Assembly (NCBI GenBank): GCA_021162325.1
Contig: JAGGYV010000158.1
Location: forward strand, 1 to 5,873
Direction of reading: 5' to 3'
From: Desulfobacteraceae bacterium
Lineage (GTDB): Bacteria > Desulfobacterota > Desulfobacteria > Desulfobacterales > Desulfosalsimonadaceae
DNA length: 5,873 nucleotides
A model generated the notes under the pieces. That model did not search any database. It was not told the origin of the DNA and saw only the letters and a list, made by a program, of their open reading frames with translations. Made by a program: the position numbers and the translations under genes. This document shows positions 4,876-5,873 of this stretch, piece by piece (position 1 is the stretch's first letter; every line of letters begins with the position of its first letter).

Positions 4876-5559
4876 ATGGATACTGGTCTGGAAAAAGATA
4901 TTATTATCCGTATGTTGCATGTCAGCAAACGCTATGAGAAAATGGAAGCATTGAGTGATTTATCACTTGAAATCCGGAAAAATGAATTTGTTTTTGTGAC
5001 CGGTCCCAGCGGCGCAGGTAAATCCACGATGATTAAGTTGCTGTATATGGGAGAGACTGTGTCATCCGGCGCTATTTTGGTTGACGGCATGAACCTGTCC
5101 CGGATTCCGAAGAAGCAGATCCCCTTACTTCGCCGCAAGTTTGGCGTTGTTTTTCAGGATTTTAAATTGATTCCCACAAAAACGGTTTTTCAGAATGTTT
5201 CCCTGGTTCTCGAAGTTGCCGGTTTAAAATCAAAGGAGATTCATCCGCGTGTGAGCGATGTCCTTGAGCGCGTCGGGATTGATGGCCGGTCCGAAGAATT
5301 TCCGCCGGTGCTGTCGGGCGGGGAAAAGCAGCGGGTCGCCATTGCCCGGGCAATGGTGGGGACGCCTAAAATTGTTCTGGCCGATGAACCGACCGGCAGC
5401 CTGGATCCGGATTCCGCAGCGCAGATATTTCAGCTTTTACAGTCTGTTCATGAAAGAGGGGCAACGGTTATTATCGCCACCCATGATCAGCAGATGATCA
5501 ACAATCATAATGGCCGGGTCATCCGGTTGGTTAAAGGCCGGATGGCTCAGGATAATTAG
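4876..5559 (+). CDS. ftsE: Cell division ATP-binding protein FtsE
   Basis: A 227-residue ABC ATPase, the cytoplasmic half of FtsEX, which uses ATP hydrolysis at the division site to activate periplasmic peptidoglycan hydrolases through FtsX. Seen: Walker A GPSGAGKST (43-51); Q-loop VVFQDFKLIPTKTVFQNV (Gln94), the wording typical of FtsE; signature LSGGEKQR (146-153); Walker B IVLADEP followed by TGSLD (167-176); and H-loop ATHDQ (His203). FtsE rather than LolD is supported by the Q-loop sequence and by the ftsX that follows 17 bases later. The ATG at 4876 has only a modest AAAAGG about 10 bases upstream. The usual FtsE N-terminus would correspond to Met13 (MLHVSKRY, 4912), but no Shine-Dalgarno precedes that, so the upstream start is kept. 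A 12-residue N-terminal extension results. Confidence 0.95.
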   Translation: MDTGLEKDIIIRMLHVSKRYEKMEALSDLSLEIRKNEFVFVTGPSGAGKSTMIKLLYMGETVSSGAILVDGMNLSRIPKKQIPLLRRKFGVVFQDFKLIPTKTVFQNVSLVLEVAGLKSKEIHPRVSDVLERVGIDGRSEEFPPVLSGGEKQRVAIARAMVGTPKIVLADEPTGSLDPDSAAQIFQLLQSVHERGATVIIATHDQQMINNHNGRVIRLVKGRMAQDN

Positions 5560-5576
5560 GCAGGAATAAAAAATTT

Positions 5577-5873
5577 ATGTTGATAGTTGCTGCTAAGCGC
5601 GCATTGACGGATATTGTGAATAATAAATTTCTTCACACGGTCAGCATCGTGACCATCGCCTTATCCGTATTTATTGTCAGTGCATTTTCTCTTTTTTTCA
5701 ATAATGCCACGGATTTTCTGGACGCCTGGCGAAAAGGCGTGCGCATTATTGCTTATATGAGTGACAATGTGCCTGACCCCCAGCGAATCGAATTGATGGA
5801 AACAATACGAAACTCAAGCGGTGTAGCAGCGATTGAATTTATTTCCAAAGACGATGCATACAATGATTTAAAA
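5577..5873 (+). CDS. ftsX: Cell division protein FtsX, N-terminal part
   Basis: An open frame of 99 codons that runs off the right edge. FtsX is the inner-membrane partner of FtsE and carries the periplasmic loop that contacts a peptidoglycan hydrolase or its activator. The visible part fits: a short cytoplasmic N-terminus (MLIVAAKRALTDIVNNKF); a first transmembrane helix (about residues 21-43, TVSIVTIALSVFIVSAFSLFF); then the start of the large periplasmic loop with the family pattern VRIIAYMSDNV..., ending in FISKDDAYNDLK, which matches the usual 'I.Y.S...A...' stretch. The start follows AGGAA at about 11-base spacing. The gene lies 17 bases after ftsE in the conserved ftsEX order and is surely in the same operon. 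Confidence 0.92.
   Translation, partial: MLIVAAKRALTDIVNNKFLHTVSIVTIALSVFIVSAFSLFFNNATDFLDAWRKGVRIIAYMSDNVPDPQRIELMETIRNSSGVAAIEFISKDDAYNDLK

Overview
The window reads like a chromosomal segment of a Gram-negative, menaquinone-using bacterium, most likely a deltaproteobacterium of the Desulfobacterota (sulfate-reducer type). Three things point that way. There is a GEMM-type (c-di-GMP-I) riboswitch with the CACGGGTC...GACAGCCGGG core I associate with deltaproteobacteria. There is an inverted-repeat element with GATGGCTTCGTAAAAAGTC ends, which I recall from Desulfobacterales genomes but cannot check here. And a UbiE/MenG-type methyltransferase is present. Both ends of the window cut through genes.

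Layout. Positions 1-262 (minus) hold the start of a small exported Cys/His/Trp-rich protein of no family I recognise. Its leader (about 303-420, minus) carries a riboswitch aptamer fused to an intrinsic terminator. Positions 528-2082 (minus) are a likely two-gene operon, menG then a DUF481 outer-membrane protein. A divergent region (2083-2275) separates it from dnaJ (plus), followed 22 bases later by queD (plus). QueD ends inside a 196-bp inverted-repeat element (3782-3977) that contains a 9-bp tandem repeat and fills most of the convergent gap to pyrE (minus, 4014-4568). The 307-bp gap between pyrE and ftsE (4569-4875) holds a terminator-like attenuator in the pyrE leader, two candidate promoters facing each other, and a degenerate solo copy of the repeat end. 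The window closes with ftsE and the first 99 codons of ftsX (plus).

Most genes are core functions: quinone methylation, chaperone, queuosine/7-deazapurine precursor synthesis, pyrimidine synthesis, and the FtsEX divisome complex. The unusual content lies between the genes: the riboswitch and its unknown exported target, the repeat element that supplies queD with its stop codon, and the pyrE leader. I see no mobile-element genes, phage genes, CRISPR array, rRNA or tRNA. I found no convincing new multi-gene system; the riboswitch-controlled exported protein is the best candidate for undescribed biology.
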